A stretch of DNA of 30,573 nucleotides from Chara braunii (GCA_003427395.1 BFEA01000434.1:1237332-1267904); one strand, 5' to 3'; shown: positions 9,553 through 19,831, counted from the stretch's first letter. The notes: generated by a model not told the origin, from the letters alone. Program-made: numbers and translations.

Positions 9553-10574
9553 ACCTCACACTCAGCGCGACTTCCTGATCGGAGTGGGGTGGGGGCCCGG
9601 AAGTGCGAAAAAGAGGTGTGCCAAGGATTTTTGGGGATTTGGGGTGGAGTCCCTAGTCGGAACTGAGATCTCCTGTGGCAAGTTTCAGCTGTAAGAGTGC
9701 AAATGTCTTTTGGCTCAAAGTTGGGGCGATGACAGATCGTGCTGCCTGGGCCGGAGTGGGGTGCTACGGGTGTCTTTATGGGAGTGCTCGTACCGCTACC
9801 GACCGTCGCACGTCTCGGGGTCCGACAAAGATGAGCTGGGTTCTTGTCACTCGGCCCTGGGATGAGCTCGTTGCGCGACCCTCACCTGCCGATGCTCGTC
9901 GGGCTGCTGACACTCCGAGCACAGCGGACGGGGCCAGAACCAGGCTATGGAATCCCAGGGGACCACGAGTAACCGGTGGTAGGGGAGGATGGTATAGGAA
10001 GGAGGGAAGTCAGTGGTAATGGCAACCAAGCCTGGGGTTAGAAGATATTGATGGTTTCGACTGTCACGATAATCGGGAATCCGCGAGTCTCGATTGATTG
10101 CCAGTTGGAAGTCGCCCCTACACAGTCGCTCGTTTTAAGTCGGCAGGGGTACTCAAGATACCTAGGGTTCCGTAGGTGGCGATATTGTCAGATTAACTGT
10201 TGGCGGATCTGTTCTCTCTCCTAATACGCTCGGTATTCTGGGTCCCTCAGACTTTCGCGATCGGTGATCTAGAAAGGAGAATCTATCACCATGTCTCGTT
10301 CAACCGAATTCCTGCATACACATCTTCTACGGGGCAAGATCGTGGCTGGCTTTTGCGGGCGCACGTGTAGATGGCACGTCCGCAGACGACCGCTGTCTTA
10401 CATGCGTGTGCTAGGGTCAGCGAAGCAGATCCTGATCTGCGCAAATAACCAGTGGAGTGATCCGTCAGTGTACCGGCTCAGTCATGCAGCTAATTCCCTC
10501 AGGCTATCAATCTTGTTCCGTTTCAGTCCTGCACAAAGCTTATACACTCAGTGATCCCCGTATGTTTAAGGGCG

Positions 10575-10596
10575 TCAGGACCTTAATTCGTCCTGA
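10575..10596 (-). other. Conserved LTR hairpin 1 (right copy)
   Basis: GTCAGGAC and GTCCTGAC (one base further out on each side) enclose an 8-base loop. This is the counterpart of the hairpin at 821-842. Confidence 0.5.
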
Positions 10597-10685
10597 CCCG
10601 TACCGTAGATAGGGATTCCATCATTCACGTCCAGATCTGTCGTGCCAAGTCCATTCGGGGTTGCGGGCCGTCCTCATGGGGGCGC

Positions 10686-10718
10686 GTGTAAGTCGTGCTT
10701 GTCGGATCGCACTTACAC
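10686..10718 (-). other. Conserved LTR hairpin 2 (right copy)
   Basis: The arms GTGTAAGT-C-GTGC and GCAC-TTACAC are identical to those at 931-965, while the loop differs at two bases. Confidence 0.5.
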
Positions 10719-11450
10719 AGGGACTCGCGGGGTTGGTCCGCTGTGGGTTGACCCATTAGCCAATCACCTGTGCAGAAGAAGGCTCATGCAACAATCCTTC
10801 AGACAATTTTGTTCGAGCAGAAAGCAGTTATGTGGCCATGAGGAGAATATCTCATCACCAGCCAGGCATACATCGAAGCACCGTAACAGTATCTCCTTTC
10901 ACCTACCAATCATCTGGGTGAGAATAGATCGGCGCTGCGAGCGCTGGATGGTTCATGATTACACGCAAAACATCGGGTATTCAAGCATTTCAAAATCATC
11001 AGACCCACCTCATCAAGCGGATGCAAAAACGAAATAGGGAGGACAGAGATTAAGTCGCACATCACACAAAGCCAAAAGAAATGCAAAACAGGGGCGCCTC
11101 GCCTAAAGCCAAAATTTCAAACACAAGGACGGAGAAAAGACAAAGAAGATTGCAATCCCACATCCCCCTGTTTCCCCTCTCTCTCTCTTTCCGATGGGGA
11201 CAGTGCGTCGTCTCGCACCCACCAACGAAGTTGTCACCCCACTTAGTCTGCATGTGCCCGTCAGGTTTGTCCATGCACCACAGTCCGTCGTGGCCTACAC
11301 GCCAACCCCGCGCCCTTGGCACCAGCTCGCCGGGTCGCCCAACTCCCACGTCAACTCATCTCTTACTTCGCTCATTAGCCGACCCTCACTGATCGCGCTA
11401 ACCTCAAGCTTCCAAAATTTTTAGAGAGCTATCTAATCGTGCCGACGAAA

Positions 11451-11456
11451 TTTATA
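11451..11456 (-). promoter_or_regulatory. Candidate TATA box of the 5' LTR
   Basis: TATAAATTTC is read on the minus strand, about 780 bases inside the LTR start at 12235. It matches the left-LTR site at 1701-1706 and would drive element transcription from U3. Confidence 0.4.
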
Positions 11457-12374
11457 GCATGCATGTGTGCGCGAAGATGCGAGATTAAAGGGATTCTAAA
11501 AGAGGAGCAGAGAAGGAAGTGCCTACGCTTGGCATGGCCAGATCGCGGCGTGGGGGACGTAGCCACTCTCTACGCATCGATCTAGGCATGCAGCGCTCAG
11601 GCCAATGAGATGCAGCAAAAAGAAGGGAAAAAGGGCGGGAAGAAGGTGAGGGAACAAGAAGAAAGATACAGTTACAATGGCGCCCGCCCATCAATTACAT
11701 GTGCATGCAAAATTATGGGCCCCGCTTAGTCAGAACTTCGTTCTTGCCACAGGAATATGCGAGCAAGAAAGAGGCACTGCTCGGCAAGAAATTCAAAAAG
11801 TTCTAAATTCCTAGATTCTGAACTCAAAATTGGAATAGAAAAATTCCGTCGAGACAAGGAAATCAAAAATTCCGAGAGCCCTCGGGGCTCGTTCTTAGTT
11901 GAAAGGAAAAAAAAAAAAAAAAAAAACGAAAAGCTTCCACGCGATCATCGCGCCAAAATCTCAGTTCCCTTTTTTTATTTTCAGCAAAGCAAGAAAGAAC
12001 CATCGCCAACCGTTATTAATCGCGCCCAACGGGCCGCACACACTCACCGTTTGTCCCAGGCCTGTCCCATCACCGCCGAAGGGGGAGGAGCGAAGCGAAG
12101 GAAAAGAAAAAAACGAGGACAATGACGCAATTTACCTGCTGACCCCTCCTCCCGCAATTTGCCCAACCTTCCCACCTCAGGACCCTCATTGTCATCGCGC
12201 AGAAAGTCGCGCAGCACAGAAAGTGGTTCGTCACAGGGCGTCAGAGACACCACATTGGAAATGAAAAAAACGCAGCTATTGTTTTGGGCGCATCTAGCCA
12301 TGTTCTAGCGGGAAGTTCATTCCCATTTTGCACATTTCGAGAGTTGTGACTTGGGGGGGGACAGCAGTGTCCGC

Positions 12375-12402
12375 CGCCGAGTTCGGCGCACCAAACTCGG
12401 CG
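12375..12402. other. Hairpin flanking the gypsy element
   Basis: CGCCGAGTT and AACTCGGCG form a perfect 9-bp stem with a 10-base loop. The stretch 12236-12420 outside the LTR holds nothing else recognisable. No T run follows, so a terminator-like role is not suggested. Confidence 0.5.
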
Positions 12403-12419
12403 TTAGACAATCTCTGACG

Positions 12420-12420
<1 letters not shown>

Positions 12421-12456
<36 letters not shown>

Positions 12457-12470
12457 TGTGTGTGTGTGTG
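12421..12470. repeat. Compound microsatellite (CT)n(TG)n
   Basis: About 16 CT units are followed directly by about 8 TG units. Short T-rich tracts follow up to 12600. Confidence 0.95.
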
Positions 12471-12635
12471 AACCTCCCAAGAGAATTAATCTTCCTCTTT
12501 ATCAAGGAAGATTCATTTTCATTGGGCATGTCTAATTTCAATGGCTTTTTTTTTTTGCAGAATGTGGTTTGTTTGTTTTTTTTTTCCATTTTTTTCTTTT
12601 TCTGTGATGTACTACCAGTTGTCCGAGGCTTGGCA

Positions 12636-12660
12636 ATAAAGTCCGAGCCTCGGGAATGAT
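12636..12660. repeat. Short inverted CCGAGGCT/AGCCTCGG motifs
   Basis: CCGAGGCT and AGCCTCGG lie about 15 bases apart just outside the foldback-like element, and GAGCCTCGG occurs again at its left end. They may be part of the element's outer terminus. Confidence 0.35.
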
Positions 12661-12681
12661 CGGCCTACCTACCAGTAGTTC

Positions 12682-13387
12682 GAGCCTCGGAGTTGATAGC
12701 TGGGTGAGGTACTGGTGGTTTAAAAGTGGCAATACCTGTTATAGCCAGTCCCAGTGCCGAAACGGCCGCTGGAAATTATTTGGATGCCCAGGACTGAGAT
12801 GAAAACGAGTTGGTGTCACAAAATTGTTGTTATAAACCAACTACCGGAATGCAGCACATTACAGATACCCAAGCAAAACTATGGGCATAGTCGGGACTAA
12901 CGTAGACCGACCAAGTTACTCACATACCCTACTACAAGATGGCTGAAATACGTTTATGCCCATCAATCGTTGGACCACAACCGTCCACTTGGTGGTCATG
13001 AGCATAATTTGCGGATCGCCATCCAAGGTTTGCCACTTGGCATGGGTCCACCCACAGTTTTGCCAGTCTGGTTTCTGGGCATGAGCATAATTTTGTGGTC
13101 TATACATGAGGGTCTGTAGGACTTGGTACTCCTACAATTTGGCAAAAGGAAAAAGTTGGGCACTTTGCAAACTTAAGGTGAACGGGGAGGTATGAATGCA
13201 AGTTCGTACTGGGACTAAGTATGGTTGGTATTTCCATCTTTGAACAACTAGTACATTTGAAAAAGGAGATTAAGCCACTCCCAAAAAATAGGAGCCCATG
13301 AACCACTGATTCATTTTATCGAAGGTTTTTTAGATGTATTGGTGGTTTAAACCACTAATACTTTACCCAACTATTAAAACCGAGCCT
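12682..13387. mobile_element. Inverted-repeat (foldback-like) non-autonomous element
   Basis: The left arm 12682-12725 (GAGCCTCGGAGTTGATAGC onward) matches, as reverse complement with several mismatches, 13349-13387. A second inner pair, 12728-12763 and 13200-13235, matches around AGTCCCAGT and ATACC. The right arm therefore carries about 100 extra bases between its two blocks. The interior has no usable frame. A direct repeat of CATGAGCATAATTT occurs inside (about 12998 and 13079). No target-site duplication could be fixed, so the exact ends are uncertain. Confidence 0.45.
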
Positions 13388-13684
13388 AATTTCCTACTGC
13401 ACACCGAATCTTGTTGAGCCTGAAGCAAAGCGGTACCACCATAAGGGAAAAAGAAGACGGTACTGGTACCGCCGTTTATGAAAGAGAGTTGTTGGACCTC
13501 ATAATACAGCCAAGGTCGTTTCTACTCTCGGAAAAAGAAAGAAACATAAAATATATAAAAATAAATTATACACCATGAAAGAAAATCGATTGTTCCTCAC
13601 CTCTCACGGGGAGATGCATAAAAAAGAGTCGAAAATCTTATTTATAATCAAATTATGGAAATAAATAAATAAAATCAGACGTGT
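13388..13684. other. AT-rich spacer, no gene seen
   Basis: No frame with conserved features, no RNA gene and no clear repeat. It contains short A-rich tracts only. Confidence 0.6.
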
Positions 13685-13908
13685 CATTTGAAATGTATAG
13701 TTATCTATTTGCAAACCCACACATTCTAACAGTTTCTAGCATAAAAATGCCCTGAAACTATTTTTTTTTTTTTTTTTTTTCCATTTCAGTCCCTGATGCG
13801 TCACGAGGAGAGTTGAAAAAACCGTCAAATTTCCTAAATGCCCCTGTAACCTTTTACTTCTTTGTGGAAATGTACAGTTGCTCATTCACAGTACTATACA
13901 TTTCAATG
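13685..13908. mobile_element. Possible MITE with T-tract centre
   Basis: The ends CATTTGAAATGTATAGT (13685-13701) and ACTATACATTTCAATG (13893-13908) are inverted repeats with one gap. The 224-bp interior has a T run (about 13762-13780) between two similar ATGCCC-type blocks. No coding capacity. The target-site duplication is not clear. Confidence 0.4.
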
Positions 13909-14869
13909 TTCGTTTTTCTTTGTTTTTTTTTTCCTATTTATGTCAGACATCCACCGAGTAAGCGGACTAGTGCTAAGTAGGTAGACCCAACCCTACTTGA
14001 AGAACTATCATGCGAGCTTTGTTACACAAGCCATTTCAGACGCTATGTGTAATTCCTGCAACCCCTATGAGCACAACATATTTCCTTTTGTTCGGGAATT
14101 CCTACCTAAAGCCTCATTCCATGAGCTAACACAACCAGTATCTAATATCATCATACAAGGTCTAACCTATGAGAGTCCGACCATAAATACTTTATAACCT
14201 AGCACAACTAATATTGTTGTTCTCCACTTCATTCGTTCTTCCTTTTATAATGGTATGTTCAACTTCATATTATTGTATTTACAATATTTGTACATGTTCG
14301 TATCGTCATACATTTGAGTTATCATATCTTAAAAATATTGGTGAGGCTTTACCCTCACTAAATGTTTCTTTGTATATGCCCTGTTGTACTCCAACCATAT
14401 TCTCAACTTCACAGGTTTCTGATCGGTTGTTAAACCCTTCGAGACTTTTCAGTAACTTCGCCTGTAGGGTTCGTAGACCTGCAAAGCCAACCCACTTTTT
14501 GAGATTCAGGATAATATAACACCTCTAAGATACACTCACTTCCAAGTATAACCTCATCGTGACCACCCAACATGATGAAGCTCGCTCATGTTCCTCTTCG
14601 GACATTACCCTATGAAATACCCCTTCACAGACCTGCCCCAATGGAGAATACAACATCCCTTAAAAAATCACCCTAAGCACCCAATAGGTAGTTATATATA
14701 TATACGTCAACCGTATCGAAATCTATAGGTCTTGAATTTGCTCTTTATGTTTATGAGACCGCCCTCCTACCCACACAAGAGGGTCCATGAATCCTACTAA
14801 ATTAACCTACTTCTTGTGATTTATAATGAACTACGCCTCTTTGTTACACTCCTTTTCGACCATGACTCA
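13909..14869. other. AT-rich spacer, no gene seen
   Basis: Frames at 13997-14197 and 14214-14519 are open but have biased, low-information composition and no recognisable domain. Short runs of TA (14694-14703) are the only structure noted. Confidence 0.5.
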
Positions 14870-15020
14870 CATCGCTATACGGCTCACGTAAGTGAATGCT
14901 CCCCCCTCCCAAAGACCAGGGTTCAAACAAGAAGGTCGAACGACAAAATGTTCAGCCCACCTCGGGGACACGTTCAAGTGGAATCGAATGCAAAAAAAAA
15001 TTAAAAAAAATAAAATGAAA
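14870..15020 (+). mobile_element. Possible tRNA-derived SINE with A tail
   Basis: GGCTCACGTAAGTG (from 14881) resembles a pol III A box. GGTTCAAAC (14920-14928) resembles a B box about 40 bases later, the spacing found in tRNA genes. The sequence runs into an A-rich tail (14992-15020). The stems do not fold as a working tRNA, so a SINE remnant is more likely than a gene. Confidence 0.35.
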
Positions 15021-15229
15021 ACAAACTATGTTATGTAAGAACATAAACTAAGCAACTTTTATCCCAGAGTCATATTATTTTTTTTACCAATTTTAAAATA
15101 AAATAAAAAATAAAAATAAATTTGATTTTAACTTCCTTCCCCCTCGGGGCAAATGGTCCCGAGCCACTGTGATAGCCTAGAAAATAACACTTTGTGTTCC
15201 TCCCCCCTTCTCTCTTTGTATTTTTTTTT

Positions 15230-15235
<6 letters not shown>

Positions 15236-15278
<43 letters not shown>

Positions 15279-15334
15279 CTCTCTCTCTCTCTCTCTATCT
15301 ATTTTTATCTATTTATTTATTTATCTATCTATCT
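15236..15334. repeat. Microsatellite (CT)n then (TATT/TATC)n
   Basis: An interrupted CT tract passes into TATT and TATC units and ends exactly where the inverted repeat at 15335 begins. Confidence 0.95.
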
Positions 15335-15735
15335 AAACATAAAATTTGTGAAAACCTAACAAAATAAATTGTTAGGTTTGCACGAAAATTTTTAAAGATT
15401 CTGATGATACTTTTTTCAGGCCTCCTTCATGAACAAAATTTTATGTGAAGTAAATTAACCGCAAAAAAGGAATAAAAAACTACTTTTTCAGAACCACTAG
15501 AAGTGATGAGGAGAGAAGCAAATGTTTTTACAAAAAATCAGTACCTTGCAAAGCACCGTTAATTCAAGAACTGAAATATCACAATATTTTGTTTAACTAA
15601 AAAAATCATGTTTATAATTCTGTAAGGTATGTAGCACGACGAACCTATTCGGGGGTTTCCCAAACATGCACACATGCTCTCCTATTCACCAATACATTCG
15701 CTTGGATATGTTCTATTATACATGGACGAATTTCA

Positions 15736-16098
15736 TTTTTTAATTTTAAATCATCGTTGGCTTGAAATTTGAAGATGTCCCCCAGATAAAAGTTGTTTTA
15801 ATTTTTCTTTTACACAACATATATTTTTTGACAAGGGTTTTACAGTTAACTTAAAAATAGAGTTATATTAATTTATAGTTCTATAAACTCGATTTCGCAG
15901 AATCTAGTTTTTTTTTTTTTTTTTTTTTAATTTTAAATCATCATTGGCTAGGAATTTGAAGATGTCCCCCGGGCAAAAGTTGTTTTAATTCTTCTTTTAC
16001 ATAACATATAATTTTTGATAAGGATTTTACAGTTAACTTAAAAATGGAGTTATATTAATTTATAGTTCTATAAACTCGATTTCGCAGAATCTGTTTTT
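15736..16098 (+). repeat. Two tandem copies, period 187 bp
   Basis: TTTTTAATTTTAAATCAT at 15736 recurs at about 15923. The copies stay alike through GATGTCCCCC, AAAAGTTGTTTTAATT and TTATAGTTCTATAAACTCGA up to CGCAGAATCT. They are joined by a long T run (15908-15928). Shorter, more diverged pieces with the TTATAG-CTATAA core follow to about 16300. Confidence 0.85.
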
Positions 16099-16700
16099 TA
16101 CCAAATTGTTGAAAACGACTTATAGCTCTATAAATGAGTATTCACTGAAACTGTTTTTTTTAACATCTTTCGGGTTTACCTTGTAGTCGTTAAAAATTGT
16201 CTTGTTTGAGCTATGTTTTTTGTTAATCTACTGAGAACGACTTATAGTCTTATAACATACTCTTTGCTAGAAAGAATTTTCTTACACATTTTTAGAATCG
16301 CTAGACTTTTTGCCTGTTTTTTTGCCTCAATTTTTGGGAAACAGTTAAAAACGCTCTCTTTTATGTGTCAAAAATAACAGTTTGACTTTTATTTTTTCAT
16401 TCTATAAAAAATGTTAGGTTTTGTGGTTTTGTTAGGTTTTCACGAATACGGTTTTCGCAGCCGTTCACGAGCTTCGCGCGTATGTCATCCGCTCAGCACA
16501 GAAACATCGGCGAGACACTATTTTTTAAAAAGCAAAAATTGTGGAGATCTTTTTCAAAGTGATTGAAGTCATTTTCCAAAGATTTGTCCCTTAGGCATTC
16601 TAAGACCTCGGTTTCAAAGTAGCAATTTCTAGTATTTTTTGGCTCGTTCTTGCGGGTAAGAAATGGTGTCACCATTCGCCTTTTTCTCTCGTCTTTGTGC

Positions 16701-17390
16701 GTCACAATTTATAGAACTATAAACGAAATGAAGAATTCCGAAGCTGAGATGATTTTTTGCACCCCAATTTATAAAACTATATATATGCAAATGTCAAGAT
16801 GTCTGGCTTCGGTACAAGGCGCACATTTTCAGAGTGCTTCTTTGTTTTCTTTTTTCTTGCATGTTTGTGTGTCACGGTTTATAGAACTATAAACGGAATG
16901 GAGAATTTCGAATCTAACATGGTTTCTTGCTTTCCAATTTATAGGATTATAAATACGCAAATGTCAAGATGTCTGGCTTCGGTACAAGGCGCACATTTTC
17001 AAAGTGCTTCTTTGTTTTTTTTTTTTTTTCTCGCATGTTTGTGCGTGACGGTTTATAGAACTATAAACAGAATGGAGAGTTCCGAAGCTGAAATGGTTTT
17101 TTGCTTTTCAATTTATAGGACGATAAATACGCAAATGTCAAGATGTCTGGCTTCGGTACAAGGGCGCACATTTGTGGAGTGCTATTTTGTTTTCTTTTTT
17201 TCTAGTGTGTCTTTGCCGCTTGATTTATAGAACTACAAACGGAATTCGGGATACCTGAACTGCATCTGTTTTCTGCTTCTTTAATGAAAGGACTCTAAAG
17301 ACGCATATGCCAAGATGTCCTCCTTTCGTACAACGCAATACATTTTGGAGTGACCGTTATCCTGCCTGGGTTTTCTTAACTTTCCTCTAA
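16701..17390 (+). repeat. Four tandem copies, period 170-174 bp
   Basis: Units begin near 16701, 16871, 17045 and 17217 with a TTTATAGAACTATAAAC core. Each unit has a second, related AATTTATAG half about 65 bases later. AAATGTCAAGATGTCTGGC and TTCGGTACAAGGCGCACATT are kept in the first three; the fourth has drifted. Open frames here are by-products of the repeat. Confidence 0.88.
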
Positions 17391-17690
17391 GTTTGTAAGT
17401 GGTATCTAGTGTTGTGGAATGAATTGTAATTCATTTCTCGACTACAAGCGGCTTTTGGGATCACTTGTTGACCTGCTTTTATGTGTGATAAAATCGAGGT
17501 TCCGTGGACAATTTTTCGTCTAACTAATCACCTTCTCCTAACAGGACAGGAGCCTCGATTTGGTATATTTTCCATCACTAGGTGCGGCATACAACGTGTA
17601 AAAGTAGCACCAGCAGAGTGAAAATGAGTGGAAAAATTTTGGTTTTCTCCGGTCTATAAAGATTGTTTGGTTTTCACGAATACTATGTTT

Positions 17691-17694
17691 CTAT

Positions 17695-17780
<86 letters not shown>

Positions 17781-17835
17781 GCATATTTATCCCTCTATCT
17801 AGTATTTGTTTATTTATCCATCTATTTGTCTATCT
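17691..17835. repeat. Microsatellite (TATC)n with (TGTC)n centre
   Basis: About 20 TATC units are interrupted by TGTC units and tail into degenerate TATC and TATT units. It abuts the right end of the 2.36-kb element. Confidence 0.95.
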
Positions 17836-17955
17836 AACTCAAACACTCCCAATGTCTCTTCCCCCATGCCCCTTTTCCACTCTCCGAGTTACATACTCCC
17901 CATTTCTCTTCCTTCCCCCCCCTTTTCAACAAGTTCTTTCTCAAACACTCCCCCC

Positions 17956-18068
17956 NNNNNNNNNNNNNNNNNNNNNNNNNNNNNNNNNNNNNNNNNNNNN
18001 NNNNNNNNNNNNNNNNNNNNNNNNNNNNNNNNNNNNNNNNNNNNNNNNNNNNNNNNNNNNNNNNNNNN
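17956..18068. other. Assembly gap (113 N)
   Basis: An unbroken run of N lies between a C-rich stretch and a CT microsatellite. The gap length may be nominal. Frames crossing it are meaningless. Confidence 1.
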
Positions 18069-18102
18069 TCTCTCTCTCTCTCTCTCTCACACATACATAC
18101 AA

Positions 18103-18146
<44 letters not shown>

Positions 18147-18170
18147 ACACACACACACACACACAATCAC
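18069..18170. repeat. Microsatellite (CT)n(AC)n
   Basis: A CT tract is followed by AC repeats with ATAC interruptions. Together with the gap it probably marks a collapsed simple-repeat region. Confidence 0.95.
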
Positions 18171-19591
18171 ATGCACACACCTACATACACAACGTCAAGT
18201 ATGGCCATGAATTTGCATTCATTATCACGAAGCAGTATAAAATGTCGTTTGTAACAATTTCTTTATAAACAATTTTTTTTCAATTTTTTATAACATGGTA
18301 CCTTGCGAATATGTTTTGTTGTATCTAAAACTTTCAGTGATAAGTTTTTAAAGTGTTGACAATGTGCTTCACACACACAATTACACTACCACATAAACAC
18401 ATGTACATTAAAAATATATTTTTTTAAGAAAAAAAAAGTGAGTGGGCGAGCACATTTTTGATAGTACAATCTTTGGCGATTTTTTCTTTTTCTTTTTGGG
18501 TAGGCCAAATACCTGACAAAACCGCAAAAAAACAGCGGCTCCTGTGACGTACCTGATAAAACCGCAAAAAAAATGGGGCAATATGACAATTTCAGTGAAA
18601 CATTTTCGGAAGAGCCCCCCCCGGTTAATTACATGTCAACCTCCAGTTAACCACGCCGCAGGCCCTACGTCTGGGACAACCTTAGTCGCACCTTGGCTAT
18701 ATCAAGGGCCCGGTTCGCTTTGTTGAATCCAAGGCTACCGACTCTCAACTTTTATCCCAACTATCCGAAGGAGTCACGCGTTCCGTATGCGACGAAAATC
18801 TCACATTCTAAATACATTGCACGATGGACCAACAGTCGACACCCATCAATAGAGCCCGATCAGACAAAGGAAGCACAATAACATCCCAATTAGAATAATA
18901 AACAAACACCGCAGAATAAGGAAACAAACTATATGATCGCAACTTCATGAGCCTAAGTGTTCGCCTTGTCTTGTGTGAATGAGCCACATACTATGGGCGC
19001 CCTTGTTCGATACTCTTTCCCCTAGGTGTCGTGAATAAGTCACACGATAACGGCCAAATCAGCGGTCCGTGCGCTATACACGGCGCCATAAGTGTAACGA
19101 TCTTTATCGTGTGATACAATAATGCACTCTCACTCTAACTTATACATCACTCTCTCATCTCCTCTACCACGAAAAAAAAAATTTATGAGGCTCGCGTTTC
19201 GACAAACGATGACACCCTGGCGCTCCTCGTGTAATTCACAACTGCACATCATGCGATCGGTAAAAAGCACGACAGACACTCTTATAAGGGTGTTTGCTTG
19301 GACACCACTCTAATCAATGATGGTCAAGGAGGAGGATGGGGCTAATGGTAAAGGAAGTCGACTAAGGGCGAGCATTTTGCCAGTAGTTGCACCTCCTATT
19401 ACTCTTCCCATCCCCATCGTGTAACAGTTATATTTACGACCAATAGTCATACACCACACACAACCCCACACATACATACACCCACCCACCCGCCCACCCA
19501 TTCGTGATGGTCAAAGACCCTACCAATATCAACCGAGGGAAACAAGCCAACCATCTTAGCTGGATGGCGCTAAGGGCGGTCAGAGAGCCAT
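18171..19591. other. Spacer, no gene seen
   Basis: The only structure I see is a direct repeat ACCTGAYAAAACCGCAAAAA at 18511 and 18551 (40 bases apart) and an ACAC/CCCACC-rich stretch near 19450-19500. No frame shows a known domain. Confidence 0.5.
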
Positions 19592-19656
19592 TTGGGAATT
19601 GAGCCCGCAACCTCGTGAATGCCACTTGCATGCCTAACTAACTGAGCTAGGGCGCC
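19592..19656 (-). mobile_element. tRNA-derived SINE head or tRNA pseudogene
   Basis: The minus strand from 19656 reads GGCGCCCTAGCTCAGTTAG, a good tRNA 5' stem and A box. GGGCTCAATTCC follows at B-box position (about 19595-19606). The acceptor stem finds no 3' partner and the T stem is mismatched, so it is not a working tRNA. The body probably extends to about 19500. Confidence 0.55.
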
Positions 19657-19831
19657 TTTTCGCTCCACAATGATATTTCAAGGTCCTCGCCCTTCTAAAA
19701 GCAAAAAAAAAAATTGATGGACTCTCTCTCTGTCTCTCATCACGAGTCACCGGTATTGCGGGTGAAGGCGCCAGTTTGGCAGAAATCAAACTCTCCTTTT
19801 GTCTCTCCCTCTCTCTCGATCTCAACAATAT

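Larger units (their letters stand above)
1..12235 (-). mobile_element. Degenerate Ty3/gypsy LTR retrotransposon, left end cut by window
   Basis: Two long direct repeats (1-2374 and about 9553-12235) flank about 7.2 kb of internal sequence. On the minus strand this carries, in order, primer-binding site, gag, CCHC knuckle, protease DSGA, RT YMDD, RNase H, integrase DDE and a C-terminal tail. The order RT-RNase H-integrase defines the Ty3/gypsy superfamily. Every domain is hit by stops or frameshifts, so no polyprotein can be made. In the first 60 bases of the repeats I count 7 differences, all transitions. The outer end of the left LTR lies outside the window, so the target-site duplication cannot be seen. 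Confidence 0.95.
9553..12235 (-). repeat. 5' LTR (right copy)
   Basis: Bases 9759-12235 repeat 1-2374. The end at 12235 is TCACA, so the minus-strand LTR starts with TG. The other boundary is not fixed because its partner is outside the window; it must lie between the primer-binding site (9552) and 9759. The LTR is therefore about 2.5 to 2.7 kb, long for a Ty3/gypsy element. It carries an A run (11909-11926) and about 100 extra bases near 12000-12105 that the left copy lacks. Confidence 0.85.
15335..17690. mobile_element. 2.36-kb element with 26-bp inverted ends between TATC tracts
   Basis: The left end (15335-15360, AAACATAAAATTTGTGAAAA then CCTAAC) is the reverse complement of 17665-17690 at 22 of 26 positions. 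Outside both ends lie TATC microsatellites. Just inside the left end a second inverted copy (15369-15392) forms a hairpin with it over a 6-base loop. A further copy of the right-end motif, GTTAGGTTTTCACGAATAC, lies at 16431. The interior consists mostly of two tandem-repeat families and has no coding frame. This fits a non-autonomous DNA element, either a TIR type or a Helentron-like type that targets microsatellites. No transposase is present to decide. Confidence 0.5.

Noticed and set aside
16799-17230. 143-residue frame with three internal repeats
   Set aside because: The repeats are the 170-174-bp tandem DNA units; the frame is not kept in the fourth unit and shows no protein constraint.
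16701-17390. Regular repeats as a CRISPR array
   Set aside because: Units are about 172 bp with no unique spacers, in eukaryotic transposon-rich DNA.
17628-18268. Ile/Tyr/Leu/Ser repeat and His-Thr repeat frames around the gap
   Set aside because: They are translations of TATC, CT and AC microsatellites and cross a run of N.
19592-19656. Functional tRNA gene on the minus strand
   Set aside because: The acceptor stem has no 3' partner and the T stem is mismatched, so it is a SINE head or pseudogene.
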